Positions 27,815 to 35,723 of a stretch of 64,000 bases of DNA are shown here, in pieces. The stretch is from contig NZ_JAQTHU010000001.1 of assembly GCF_029433255.1 (NCBI RefSeq), positions 1 to 64,000 on the forward strand, read 5' to 3'. Each line of letters starts with the position of its first letter. Position 1 is the first letter of the stretch. Under the pieces are notes generated by a model. That model did not search any database. It was not told the DNA's origin and saw nothing but the letters and a program-made list of their open reading frames with translations. This DNA comes from Lactobacillus sp. ESL0791. Lineage in GTDB: Bacteria > Bacillota > Bacilli > Lactobacillales > Lactobacillaceae. Both the position numbers and the translations under genes were made by a program.

Positions 27815-28756
27815 AGACTTCTTCGATAATTAGTAAATTTATTCTAGCTAATCTATCTTATTTTGTGATAAAATACTTTCATGGAGTGTGAAGCCTAATG
27901 TTGTCCTATCAAGAAGACTTTAAAAATTTATCCGCTAAGGATTTTAAACAGTTAGTTGGTGTCAAACCTGCTACTTTTTCCGTTATGTGTGACCTGGTTA
28001 AGGCAGATTATGACCGCAGTCATGCGCATTATGGCCGTAAAAGCAAGGTCTCAATTGAAGATAAAGTCCTAATCATGCTTAAATACTATCGTGAATATAT
28101 CACAATGAAGTCTTTAGCTGTCAACTTTCACTTAGCAGAATCAACTGTTCATGACATTATTACTCATACTGAAGAAGTTTTAATTAAAAGCGGTAAATTC
28201 AACTTACCTGGTCGTAAACAACTGGTTGGCAGCGATATGGAGATTGATTATCTAATCGTTGATGGGACCAACTCCCCAATTCAAAGGCCTAAAAAAAGCA
28301 AAAAGAATACTACACCGGTAAACATAAAAAGCATGCACTCAAAACGCAAATAGTAATTGCTGCCAAGACAATGCAAATTATTGCTATTGCTTTTGCCAAA
28401 GGAGCAGTTCATGATTTCAAGTTATATCAAACTTCATTAGGTAAGAGAGTAACAGGCAACCACTGTATAATTGCCGACAGTGGATATCAAGGAATTAAGA
28501 AATTACACTTTAACAGCACAACCCCGATTAAGAAATCAAAGAAACGGCCATTATCCAAGACAGATAAAGAGTTCAACCATGAATTATCAAAAGTCAGGAT
28601 TAAAGTAGAACAAATTAATGCTAAGTTCAAGACGTTTAAAATAATGGCAGAAAAATATCGCAATCGGCGAAGAAGGTTTAAATTAAGAGCAAGCTTAATT
28701 TGTGGGCTTTGTAATTATGAATTACCACAATTCTAAAACAATTTTCGAAGAAGTCT
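27815..28756 (+). mobile_element. IS5-family element, copy 2 (942 bp)
   Basis: Ends AGACTTCTTCGATAAT and inverted ATTTTCGAAGAAGTCT. The target duplication AAT lies at 27812-27814 and 28757-28759. It differs from copy 1 by only a handful of bases and has the same length and orientation. Confidence 0.9.
27898..28736 (+). CDS. IS5-family transposase, split in two frames (copy 2)
   Basis: Same layout as copy 1: a first frame of 151 residues (27898-28353) and a second starting around 28371 and ending ELPQF at 28736. The A7 run lies at 28291-28297, in the same place. Only one residue of the first frame differs (D to N at GTNSPIQ). The C-terminus differs from copy 1 (PQF versus PKL). A -1 shift or one added base at the A-run would join the two halves into a full DDE transposase of about 278 residues. 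Confidence 0.85.
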
Positions 28757-29242
28757 AATGTGTTTACCATGACAATTAGGACAAGTTGTCAATTCATGGG
28801 TAACATGTTCAGTTACTTCAGCGGCAGTAAAAGGGGCTAAACTGGATTTGGTATGTCCCTTTTGGCCACCTTTAGTTTTATTAGACTTGACCCGAGAGTT
28901 AGGGATCCGCTTTTTCTGATTAATCTTGGTCTGACTAGTTGGCAGGCCACTGTTGTTGCCATCAGTTTTAGCTAAAGTTTGATAATGATCATTATCTTTA
29001 ACTAAACTAGCCAATTGAGCTTTAAGATGTGCAACTTCTTTAGTTAAGCGTTGAATTTTAGTAGTAGATGCTTTATTCTGCCGCACAAGTTCGGCTTTTT
29101 CCTGTAGCAGTCGGTCAATTCTAAGTTCGTCAGCCTGAAAGTCGGCGAATAATTTAGCTTGATAATTTGTAGAGCGCATCGCAACTCCTCCTCAAAACAG
29201 CAACTATTATAACGGAAAAGAAGAAAAAAGCCCACCCATAAA

Positions 29243-31048
29243 ATGAGTGAACTAAATTTAGCTGTGAATATTAACGCTGGCGCAACTGCTGCCAGATTTG
29301 CCGCTGATAAGGGAGCCAAAGTATTGTTGGTTGATAGTGCACCTGAAGGTCATGAAGGCGGCAACACCCGTTATTCGGGGCAAATGGTTGGTACTGGAAC
29401 AGATTATGCTGCCTTGAAGAATTATCATGAGCACCTGGCTGCTCCGCTTAAGCCTGACAAAGGTCAGTTTGAAGCCTTAATTAAGGGCATGGCAAACATG
29501 GGTGATTACTTCAAACAATATTTGGATGTTGAACCCGTCAGCATGAAGGAATTGCTGAAGGGCACACCTTCAACTGCCTATGTGACCGAATATCCCGAAT
29601 TGCCGGATGCTGATTCTTATGATGATTACTTGGTTCATTCTGATACCAGTGATGCGGCTCTATGGAAAATTTTACGGCAAAAGGTATTAGACCGCGCGGA
29701 TAAAATCGACGTTTGGTATAACGCTCCAGCTAAACATTTATTGCAGGATGGTCAATCTAAAATCGTGATTGGTGCTCAGATTGAAAGAGATCACAAGTTA
29801 CGTAATATTAAGGCAAATAATGGGGTAGTTTTAGCCGTTGGTGGTTTTGAAAACAATAAGGAAATGATCCAATGCTTCTTGCAGGCTTCGTACTTATCAC
29901 CAATTGGTACTCTGTACAACAAGGGTGACGGCATTAAAATGTTAGAGGAAGTAAACGCGCAGTTATGGAATATGCGGTCATACGAATCATTGGGCCAATT
30001 CCACGGCTTGTCGCCACGTCAAAGTGAAGGCAAGCGGTCAACCAATGCTTTGAACGTCTTTTGGAAAGAGAGCTCTCGCGGCAGTGTCATTGTTGTTGGT
30101 GAAGATGGCACTCGATACTTTAATGAAGACGAAATGAATCGTCACGGTCACATTTACAATCATGGTGATTGGGCTGTACCACTAAATCAAAATCATCCGT
30201 ACATGATTTTTGACCAAGCTAAGTATGATGAATTGAAGAATGAGCCAGACGATGGTTTGAAGGTACCAGGTTATCTGGAGCAAGCAATTAAGGCCGATTC
30301 AATTACCGAATTAGCTGATAAAATCGCTAAAGATTCAGCAGTATTGACCAATACGATTGCTGAATTTAACTTTATGGCTCAGCAAGGTAAGGACTATGCT
30401 TTTCATCGTGATCCAGCAACCTTGCGGAAATTCAGTGCAGATGGCCCAAACTATGCAGTTGCTTTGCGGCAAAATATGCTGAACACGCAGGGCGGCGGCC
30501 GACGTGATGAGCATTGTCAAGTGCTGGATCCAGATGGTCAACCAATTCCGCATCTGTACGAAGCAGGTGAATTGGGCAGCCCGTTTGTCAACAAGTATAC
30601 GACTGGTGGCAATGTAGCTGACTGTTTGATTTCTGGTAAACTTGCTGGTGAAAGTGCGGCTGTAGTTAAAAATGACGCTCCAGCTGCAGGTACAGATTTT
30701 AGTCATGCTGGTGTTAACCCTAACTTTAACTCTGCTAGTGATGAGGATAGAAGTCAATATGCCACAGACGCTAACCAGTATTTAGGTTATAGTAATTCCG
30801 GCATGGGTGACGGTGTAGTTGTCCGCACGACCTTGAATACTGCAGGTAAGATTCAGAACGTAGAAATTTTGAAGCAGACTGAAAGTGATGATTATGGACT
30901 GAAGGCCGTGCAGGAATTACCGCAGAAGATGGTTAAGCAGAATACTTATGATGTTGATGCTGTTTCCGGTGCGTCACAGACGAGCAAGGCCATCAAGGAT
31001 GCTGTTAAAGATTCATTAGACAAAGCTCATGGTAAATATCAAGCTTAA
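29243..31048 (+). CDS. Fumarate-reductase-like flavoprotein with FMN-binding domain, 5' end damaged
   Basis: A 601-residue protein with the FAD-dependent fumarate/urocanate reductase fold (KGAKVLLVDSAPEGHEGGNTRYSG; late motif GELGSPFVNKYTTGGNVADCL) followed by an FMN-binding domain with the attachment motif DAVSGASQTS. The normal N-terminus with the GxGxxG dinucleotide motif is missing or scrambled: the frame starts MSELNLAVNINAGATAARF right next to the IS66-type remnant, with no ribosome-binding site. Such enzymes reduce fumarate or related enoates using NADH-linked flavin in lactobacilli. The gene is probably a 5'-truncated pseudogene with an otherwise intact body. Confidence 0.75.
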   Translation: MSELNLAVNINAGATAARFAADKGAKVLLVDSAPEGHEGGNTRYSGQMVGTGTDYAALKNYHEHLAAPLKPDKGQFEALIKGMANMGDYFKQYLDVEPVSMKELLKGTPSTAYVTEYPELPDADSYDDYLVHSDTSDAALWKILRQKVLDRADKIDVWYNAPAKHLLQDGQSKIVIGAQIERDHKLRNIKANNGVVLAVGGFENNKEMIQCFLQASYLSPIGTLYNKGDGIKMLEEVNAQLWNMRSYESLGQFHGLSPRQSEGKRSTNALNVFWKESSRGSVIVVGEDGTRYFNEDEMNRHGHIYNHGDWAVPLNQNHPYMIFDQAKYDELKNEPDDGLKVPGYLEQAIKADSITELADKIAKDSAVLTNTIAEFNFMAQQGKDYAFHRDPATLRKFSADGPNYAVALRQNMLNTQGGGRRDEHCQVLDPDGQPIPHLYEAGELGSPFVNKYTTGGNVADCLISGKLAGESAAVVKNDAPAAGTDFSHAGVNPNFNSASDEDRSQYATDANQYLGYSNSGMGDGVVVRTTLNTAGKIQNVEILKQTESDDYGLKAVQELPQKMVKQNTYDVDAVSGASQTSKAIKDAVKDSLDKAHGKYQA

Positions 31049-31085
31049 TTGTTGTTAATCTTAAAATAAGAACTACAGTAAATAG

Positions 31086-31135
31086 AGTGCTTCATAGTTG
31101 TTAGCTGTACAGCTAACAATTAGGAGCATTTTTAT
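31086..31135 (+). terminator. Long hairpin terminator after the flavoprotein gene
   Basis: The core TTGTTAGCTGTACAGCTAACAA (31098-31119) is a perfect palindrome. It is extended by AGTGCTTC pairing with GGAGCATT and ends in TTTTT. Confidence 0.8.
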
Positions 31136-31195
31136 TATGACTAAATATATGGTGTAACAGCTATTAGGTTTAGGATTTAAAATAAATTTGAAGCA

Positions 31196-31236
31196 GATAA
31201 AAACCGCCTTGTTTTTTTAAGACATAGCGGTTTTGC
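31196..31236 (-). terminator. Terminator of the MFS gene (minus strand)
   Basis: Minus-strand arms AAAACCGC and GCGGTTTT close a loop of about 19 bases, followed by T residues. Confidence 0.6.
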
Positions 31237-31252
31237 TTAAAATCATTAATAA

Positions 31253-31270
31253 TTATTTCCCGGGAAATAA
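31253..31270. other. Candidate Noc-binding site 1
   Basis: TTATTTCCCGGGAAATAA is a perfect 18-base palindrome and contains the exact Bacillus Noc-binding sequence ATTTCCCGGGAAAT. It lies just after the MFS stop, in intergenic DNA. Confidence 0.65.
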
Positions 31271-31271
31271 A

Positions 31272-32549
31272 TTATTCTGCAGGTTGAACTTGTTTATCTT
31301 GTGCAGTTTTGACAGTAGCTTGTTTGGTTTTTATCATGACGTACAGAGTAATAGCAAAAACAATGATACTGAGGATAATCAGGCCGTATAAAGCATAGTT
31401 AAGTCCAGCGGTACCAGCAATACTTGAAAAGATTGCATTTGTTAACGGGCCAGCAATGGCAAGAATAGTACTTAGTGCTCCCATGGTAGAAGCTAAAATT
31501 TTCCGATCAACTGATTGTACTCCCCACTGAAATAGTTTGGGTCCAGCAGTACCAGCAAAGAAGCCGAGAATTGCGCCGAAGATTAAACAAGCAATAGTGT
31601 TTTTACCCAGCATTGCTCCCAGCATAAGTACACTGGCAAGCGTGTCAAGCAAGACAATGACAAATAAGGAAGTGCTTTTTAGTAGTTTGGTGCCGACTGC
31701 ACTTCCAAGAGCTGTGCCGATGGAAACGACAGCGCCAAAGATAGCGATGGTAAAACTATAAGTGCCGATTAACATATTCTTATTGGCCGCAAAAGATATG
31801 GAAATTAGTGGCTCTAGTGCATATAAAATACCGTTCAGTAATGCAACCACTAGCGTAACTGTTAGCAAGCCATGAGCTTGTCTGGCCTGTTTAAATGAAG
31901 ATTTAAAGGTGGCAAAAAAGCCTTGGTCATTAACGGTTTGTAATTCTTTATTAATCGCCGCTTTTTTAATATTTTTAGCAATATTGGCAAAGATTAAACC
32001 TGCTATAAGGAAGGTTAACGCATTAACAATGGCTAAAGATGAATATGACATGAATAATAATAAGGCTGAACCAACGAATTGGGCACCCATTGTAATTAAT
32101 TGTGAAATCCCATTGGTAAAACCTTCGGCTTCACCAACATCATTTTCACCTACTAAACCGACAATTAACGGTGACTGTAAGCCGCCAGAATACATGCCAG
32201 CAACATCCGAAATAAAATTAATACAGATTACCAGCAATACAAGGTTCCACCCTGCGATGTTGGTTACAAAAAGCACGCCAACGAGCATGTACATTACAAA
32301 CCTGATGATTGCTAATAAAACGATGGTTTTGAATTTGTTTTTAGTACGGTCGGCAAAGTAACCACTCACGCTTTGTAACAGATCAGGAATTGCCTCGGTA
32401 ATTGAAATTAGTGAAAGTGCCAAGGCATAATTTTTCAGTTTGCTGGCATAGGTCATTAATGCTAGATAAAATAAAATGTTTCCTGCACTGGATAGCCAGC
32501 TAGCAATTGTAAACTTGCGATAATTTTTATTCTTTAAAAAGATGTTCAT
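31272..32549 (-). CDS. MFS transporter
   Basis: A 425-residue major facilitator with 12 predicted membrane segments, a start NKNYRKFTIASWLSSAGNILFYLAL typical of MFS drug or peptide exporters, and a conserved loop YFADRTKNKF (the D-R-x-x-R/K motif A) after helix 2. No substrate can be assigned. AAAGGAG precedes the ATG. It is divergent from an Rgg-type regulator at 32665, which probably controls it. Such Rgg-MFS pairs often export or respond to peptides, but that is an inference. Confidence 0.88.
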   Translation of the reverse strand: MNIFLKNKNYRKFTIASWLSSAGNILFYLALMTYASKLKNYALALSLISITEAIPDLLQSVSGYFADRTKNKFKTIVLLAIIRFVMYMLVGVLFVTNIAGWNLVLLVICINFISDVAGMYSGGLQSPLIVGLVGENDVGEAEGFTNGISQLITMGAQFVGSALLLFMSYSSLAIVNALTFLIAGLIFANIAKNIKKAAINKELQTVNDQGFFATFKSSFKQARQAHGLLTVTLVVALLNGILYALEPLISISFAANKNMLIGTYSFTIAIFGAVVSIGTALGSAVGTKLLKSTSLFVIVLLDTLASVLMLGAMLGKNTIACLIFGAILGFFAGTAGPKLFQWGVQSVDRKILASTMGALSTILAIAGPLTNAIFSSIAGTAGLNYALYGLIILSIIVFAITLYVMIKTKQATVKTAQDKQVQPAE

Positions 32550-32616
32550 GATTTTTCTCCTTTATTTGCTGATGTTTTTAGTATATTTTGGTTATAATAA
32601 AATTTAGAGAAAATGG

Positions 32617-32650
32617 CATATTTGACAATTAACTGCCATATTTGACAATT
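32617..32650. promoter_or_regulatory. Direct repeat between MFS and Rgg genes
   Basis: CATATTTGACAATT occurs at 32617-32630 and again at 32637-32650, exactly 20 bases apart (about two helix turns). Read on the minus strand, each unit gives AATTGTCAAATATG, so TTGTCA could act as -35 for the MFS gene. It is a good candidate operator for the Rgg protein. Confidence 0.6.
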
Positions 32651-32664
32651 TGAGGAGAATAATA

Positions 32665-33507
32665 ATGACGATTGGTGAATTGCTAAAGAATTATCGTATC
32701 GGGCAAAAGAAAACGCAGAAAGAATGGGCTGGTGATGTGATAAGTTCATCATTTTATGCCAAGGTTGAAAAAAATTTGAGTAGAATTTCTGCGGATGATC
32801 TAGTCAATCTGTTATATGCTAATAAAATTCCATTAATAGCATTTTTTGGCAAATTAAATCAGCAGGAGCAATCAATTCATAATCAAGAACAAGAAATAAT
32901 TAGGTTGGCTAATGAAGCCTACTACCAAAATTCTCTAAAAGATTTGCAACAAATTCGTAATGTAATTAAGAAAAGTGATTTTCCAGATAAAGACGATAAA
33001 TTGTTATTTGTTGATATATATATAGCGCTGGTAAGTGGGAATAAATTAGATACTGAAACAGTTAAAAAAGTAAAGGATAGAATTTTTAGTGTCCCTGACT
33101 TTAATGTTGATACTCTAACCCTATATTGTGATTTTATGGAGTTTTACGATTTAGACAGTAATTTAGTAATTTCTAAGCGAGTAATTAAGCAGTTTCTCGG
33201 TTCTAGTAGTAAAGAAGTTCAAGAATTACTTTTAACGATAATTACCAATATGATGATTTTATGTATTCAGAACAACAAGTTCGAAGAAGCAGACTTTTTT
33301 ATTAATAGTGAACAGCAGATCAGGACCAATCCAGACTTGTTTTTTCGCAAAATGATTGCTCCAGCTTTCGCAGATATAATTAAGTATCATTATGACCATA
33401 ATCAAAAACATCTTGATGAAGTAGAAACAATAGTTAAAGGTGTGCAAATAGCAGGAATGCCAAGTTATGCTAAAGATATAGAAGAATTGATGAACGCAAA
33501 TAAATAA
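32665..33507 (+). CDS. Rgg/GadR/MutR-family transcriptional regulator
   Basis: A 280-residue regulator with an N-terminal XRE helix-turn-helix (TIGELLKNYRIGQKKTQKEWAG...SSFYAKVEKNLSRISADDL) and a long alpha-helical, TPR-like C-terminal domain of the Rgg type. Many Rgg proteins sense secreted short peptides. I searched near the gene by eye and did not see a convincing small SHP-type peptide frame. The start is ATG at 32665 with AGGAG; a TTG-started longer frame begins 5 codons upstream. Divergent from the MFS gene. Confidence 0.85.
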   Translation: MTIGELLKNYRIGQKKTQKEWAGDVISSSFYAKVEKNLSRISADDLVNLLYANKIPLIAFFGKLNQQEQSIHNQEQEIIRLANEAYYQNSLKDLQQIRNVIKKSDFPDKDDKLLFVDIYIALVSGNKLDTETVKKVKDRIFSVPDFNVDTLTLYCDFMEFYDLDSNLVISKRVIKQFLGSSSKEVQELLLTIITNMMILCIQNNKFEEADFFINSEQQIRTNPDLFFRKMIAPAFADIIKYHYDHNQKHLDEVETIVKGVQIAGMPSYAKDIEELMNANK

Positions 33508-33637
33508 GCAAGTAAGGCAGCTTTATTATTTCTTAATTTTAGAAACTTATTTTTATGTTCTGCATAGCTTACCTGCTATACTTTAAAAAGCAATTTTACG
33601 TTTTGCTACATCAAAATTAATAAAAAAGGAGAACTTA

Positions 33638-34429
33638 ATGCAGCTTACTAAAAAACTACGTGGTTTTTCAACTTTTGACTTAAAAATTATTGGAATTGTG
33701 CTAATGGTAGTTGACCATGTTCACCAAATGTTTCAGCCAATGGGTGCACCATCTTGGCTGGATTGGTTTGGCCGACCTGTTGCCACGATTTTCTTTTTCA
33801 CAAGTGTAGTGGGCTTTAGCCACACGCATGATAAAAAGAAATATATGGAACGTTTATACATTTCCATGGTGCTGATGTCACTTTTGACTTGGATTCTGGA
33901 AAAAACGGTCCATTTTGAGCAAGTGGTTTTAATCAATAATATCTTCCGCGATTTGTTTGTCGGAACAATGTTTATGGCAGGAGTTGATCAGTTTGCTGCT
34001 GCCAAAAATGGTGATAAGGCCAAGCATATTTCTTGGGGAATTTTATGGTTTGCATTACCGTTTATTTTTTCAGCTATTTCCATGATTTTTGTTACTGTGC
34101 TGCCACTGCCACAAATTATTAAACAAATTACGGTTGGCATCCTGCCCGCGATTTTATTAGCCGAAAATAGTTTGATGGTATTACTGATACCGCTATTGTA
34201 CGTGTTTAGAGATAATAAAAAAATTCAATGTTTACTGATTGCGCTAGTGGCAATGCTTTATGGCCTAAAGGGCTCAACTCAGTGGATGATGATTTTTGCG
34301 ATTATTCCCATTTGGTTTTATAACGGTGAAAAGGGTCCAGGCATGAAATATTTCTTTTATATTTTTTACCCGGCGCATATTGCCCTTTTATATTGCTTAG
34401 CTGACTTTCTGTATAAGACGATGCATTAG
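33638..34429 (+). CDS. TraX-family membrane protein
   Basis: A 263-residue polytopic membrane protein (about seven or eight segments) with the TraX start STFDLKIIGIVLMVVDHVHQMF and the GRPVATIFFF motif. TraX in the F plasmid N-acetylates pilin, and chromosomal members are thought to be membrane acyltransferases. The role here is unknown. AAAAGGAG precedes the ATG. It ends before a shared bidirectional terminator. Confidence 0.85.
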   Translation: MQLTKKLRGFSTFDLKIIGIVLMVVDHVHQMFQPMGAPSWLDWFGRPVATIFFFTSVVGFSHTHDKKKYMERLYISMVLMSLLTWILEKTVHFEQVVLINNIFRDLFVGTMFMAGVDQFAAAKNGDKAKHISWGILWFALPFIFSAISMIFVTVLPLPQIIKQITVGILPAILLAENSLMVLLIPLLYVFRDNKKIQCLLIALVAMLYGLKGSTQWMMIFAIIPIWFYNGEKGPGMKYFFYIFYPAHIALLYCLADFLYKTMH

Positions 34430-34446
34430 AATTAATAAAATAGACT

Positions 34447-34475
34447 AAAATAGCGGACTTTATGTCCGCTATTTT
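34447..34475. terminator. Bidirectional terminator between traX-like and merR genes
   Basis: AAAATAGCGGAC, loop TTTAT, GTCCGCTATTTTT. The merR stop (34469-34471) lies inside the right arm. Confidence 0.85.
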
Positions 34476-34891
34476 TGATGCTTGATCCGTTTTAGATAAT
34501 TGCTGAAACTCTCGGAATCAGCAATTTTTCCATTTTCTTTGCCTTCATACCAAGCAATTTTATCGTTTAAGATTTGTAAATGATATTGCTGGTCAGAAAT
34601 TTGCTTTAAAAACTTTTGCTGTGTCTTTTTGAGCAGTTGCAAGCGTTGCGGAATGGTTGTATCGCCTTGGGCACGCCAAGCAACATATTTTTTCAGATCA
34701 GCAATACTCATTCCCGTATTTTTTAGATGCAGTAAAAATCTCATCCAGTTGGCATCATCTTCATCATAATAGCGCTGCCGGTTAGCCAAACGATGAGGTT
34801 TGATTAAGCCCTCCTCTTCATAATAGCGCAGAGTTGATGGCGCTAAATTAAATTTCTCGCTGAATTGCTGAATACTGTATTTTTCTTTCAT
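34469..34891 (-). CDS. MerR-family regulator (intact paralogue)
   Basis: A 140-residue MerR-type regulator with the winged-helix signature YSIQQFSEKFNLAPSTLRYYEEEGLIKP, then a coiled coil (RLQLLKKTQQKFLKQISDQ) and a short C-terminus. There are no cysteine sites as in metal sensors. It resembles the MerR proteins that control cupin/oxidoreductase stress operons. It is divergent from the cupin gene at 34971, with a 19-bp-spacer promoter carrying a palindrome between them. A broken copy lies at 25380. Confidence 0.92.
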   Translation of the reverse strand: MKEKYSIQQFSEKFNLAPSTLRYYEEEGLIKPHRLANRQRYYDEDDANWMRFLLHLKNTGMSIADLKKYVAWRAQGDTTIPQRLQLLKKTQQKFLKQISDQQYHLQILNDKIAWYEGKENGKIADSESFSNYLKRIKHQK

Positions 34892-34909
34892 GATTTTATC
34901 CTTTTTGTC

Positions 34910-34940
34910 TTGACTTAAAGTTAACTTTAAGGAATAGACT
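34910..34940 (+). promoter_or_regulatory. MerR-activated promoter of the cupin-SDR operon
   Basis: TTGACT (34910-34915) and TAGACT (34935-34940) are 19 bases apart, and the palindrome CTTAAAGTTAACTTTAAG overlaps the -35 and spacer. It is identical in layout to the orphan site at 25846. Confidence 0.85.
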
Positions 34941-34970
34941 ACCATTAAATTGAGAAAGAAGGAATCTAAA

Positions 34971-35699
34971 ATGGTAAAAAAACAAACAGCAGGTAGAAAA
35001 AACTTGGGCAATTTTGCTCCACAATTTGCTGCATTAAACGATGATGTCTTATTTGGGCAGGTCTGGGCAAAAGAAAATGAATTGTCAGCACATGACCGGT
35101 CTCTAATCACCATTGCTGCCTTGATGGCAATGGGTAATACCGAACAGATTGACGCGCACTTAAACATTGGTAAAACTAATGGTATCACCAAAGAAGAAAT
35201 AGTTGCAGAAATTACTCACCTAGCATTTTATGTTGGCTGGCCTAAAGCGTGGTCAACCTTTAACCGTGCTAAAGAAATTTGGCAAGATAAAGATGAAGAA
35301 GTGGAGCAGCCGGGAATTTTTGCTACTGGAGCTAAAAACACAGCGTATGATCAATATTTTGTCGGTCAAAGCTACAATAATTCGTTGGTTAAACCAGAGA
35401 AAAACGGCAGCAGTGTTCCGGTTAATAATGTGACCTTTGAACCGGGATGCTATAACCATTGGCACATTCATCATGGTGGCAGCCAAGTTTTGCTGGCAAT
35501 TGGCGGTCGGGGCTGGTATCAGGAGTGGGGAAAAGACCCGCAAGAGTTGACCCCAGGCTCAGTGGTTGTAGTTCACGATGGGATTAAACACTGGCATGGT
35601 GCCGCTAAAGACAGCTGGTTCAGTCACCTGGCTATTACAACAGGCAAAACAGAGTGGCTGGAGCCGGTGAATCCAGAGGAATATGAGCAGCTGCCATAA
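34971..35699 (+). CDS. Carboxymuconolactone-decarboxylase-type protein fused to a cupin
   Basis: A 242-residue two-domain protein. The N-terminal part (about 1-100) is a CMD/AhpD-like helical domain (FGQVWAKENELSAHDRSLITIAALMAMG; EIVAEITHLAFYVGWPKAW). The C-terminal part (about 130-235) is a cupin with HWHIHHGGSQVLLAIGGRGWYQ and VHDGIKHWHGA, giving His residues for a metal site. Members are linked to stress and redox responses; the substrate is not known. The start is ATG at 34971 with AAGGA. Likely an operon with the SDR gene 24 bases later. Confidence 0.87.
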   Translation: MVKKQTAGRKNLGNFAPQFAALNDDVLFGQVWAKENELSAHDRSLITIAALMAMGNTEQIDAHLNIGKTNGITKEEIVAEITHLAFYVGWPKAWSTFNRAKEIWQDKDEEVEQPGIFATGAKNTAYDQYFVGQSYNNSLVKPEKNGSSVPVNNVTFEPGCYNHWHIHHGGSQVLLAIGGRGWYQEWGKDPQELTPGSVVVVHDGIKHWHGAAKDSWFSHLAITTGKTEWLEPVNPEEYEQLP

Positions 35700-35723
35700 G
35701 CGAGCTGGAAGGAGAGATACAAG

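Larger units (their letters stand above)
27476..29179 (-). pseudogene. IS66-type transposase, interrupted by IS5 copy 2 and truncated
   Basis: The N-terminal part (28760-29179) has a coiled coil, the LPTSQTK / GGQKGHTK linker and the zinc-finger start CPNCHGKH. After the IS5 insert (27815-28756, plus a 3-bp duplication) the frame continues directly as IRKTTKVKTKDELDFQIVI, YICDDCG (second half of the zinc-binding region) and then DLKPFNREI. Removing the IS and one AAT restores the frame exactly. The protein breaks off near 27480, before the catalytic DDE core is complete. An ATG with GGAGGAG lies at 29179. Confidence 0.85.

Noticed and set aside
16962-28756. The two IS5 copies with the PTS operon between them as one composite transposon
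   Set aside because: Copy 2 has its own 3-bp duplication inside the IS66 gene with exact frame restoration, so it inserted on its own. The region is bracketed by direct repeats but not shown to move as a unit.
27428-29240. AAAAAGCCC sequences near both ends of the IS66-type remnant as its inverted repeats
   Set aside because: They are in the same orientation rather than inverted, and the left one is part of a small hairpin.
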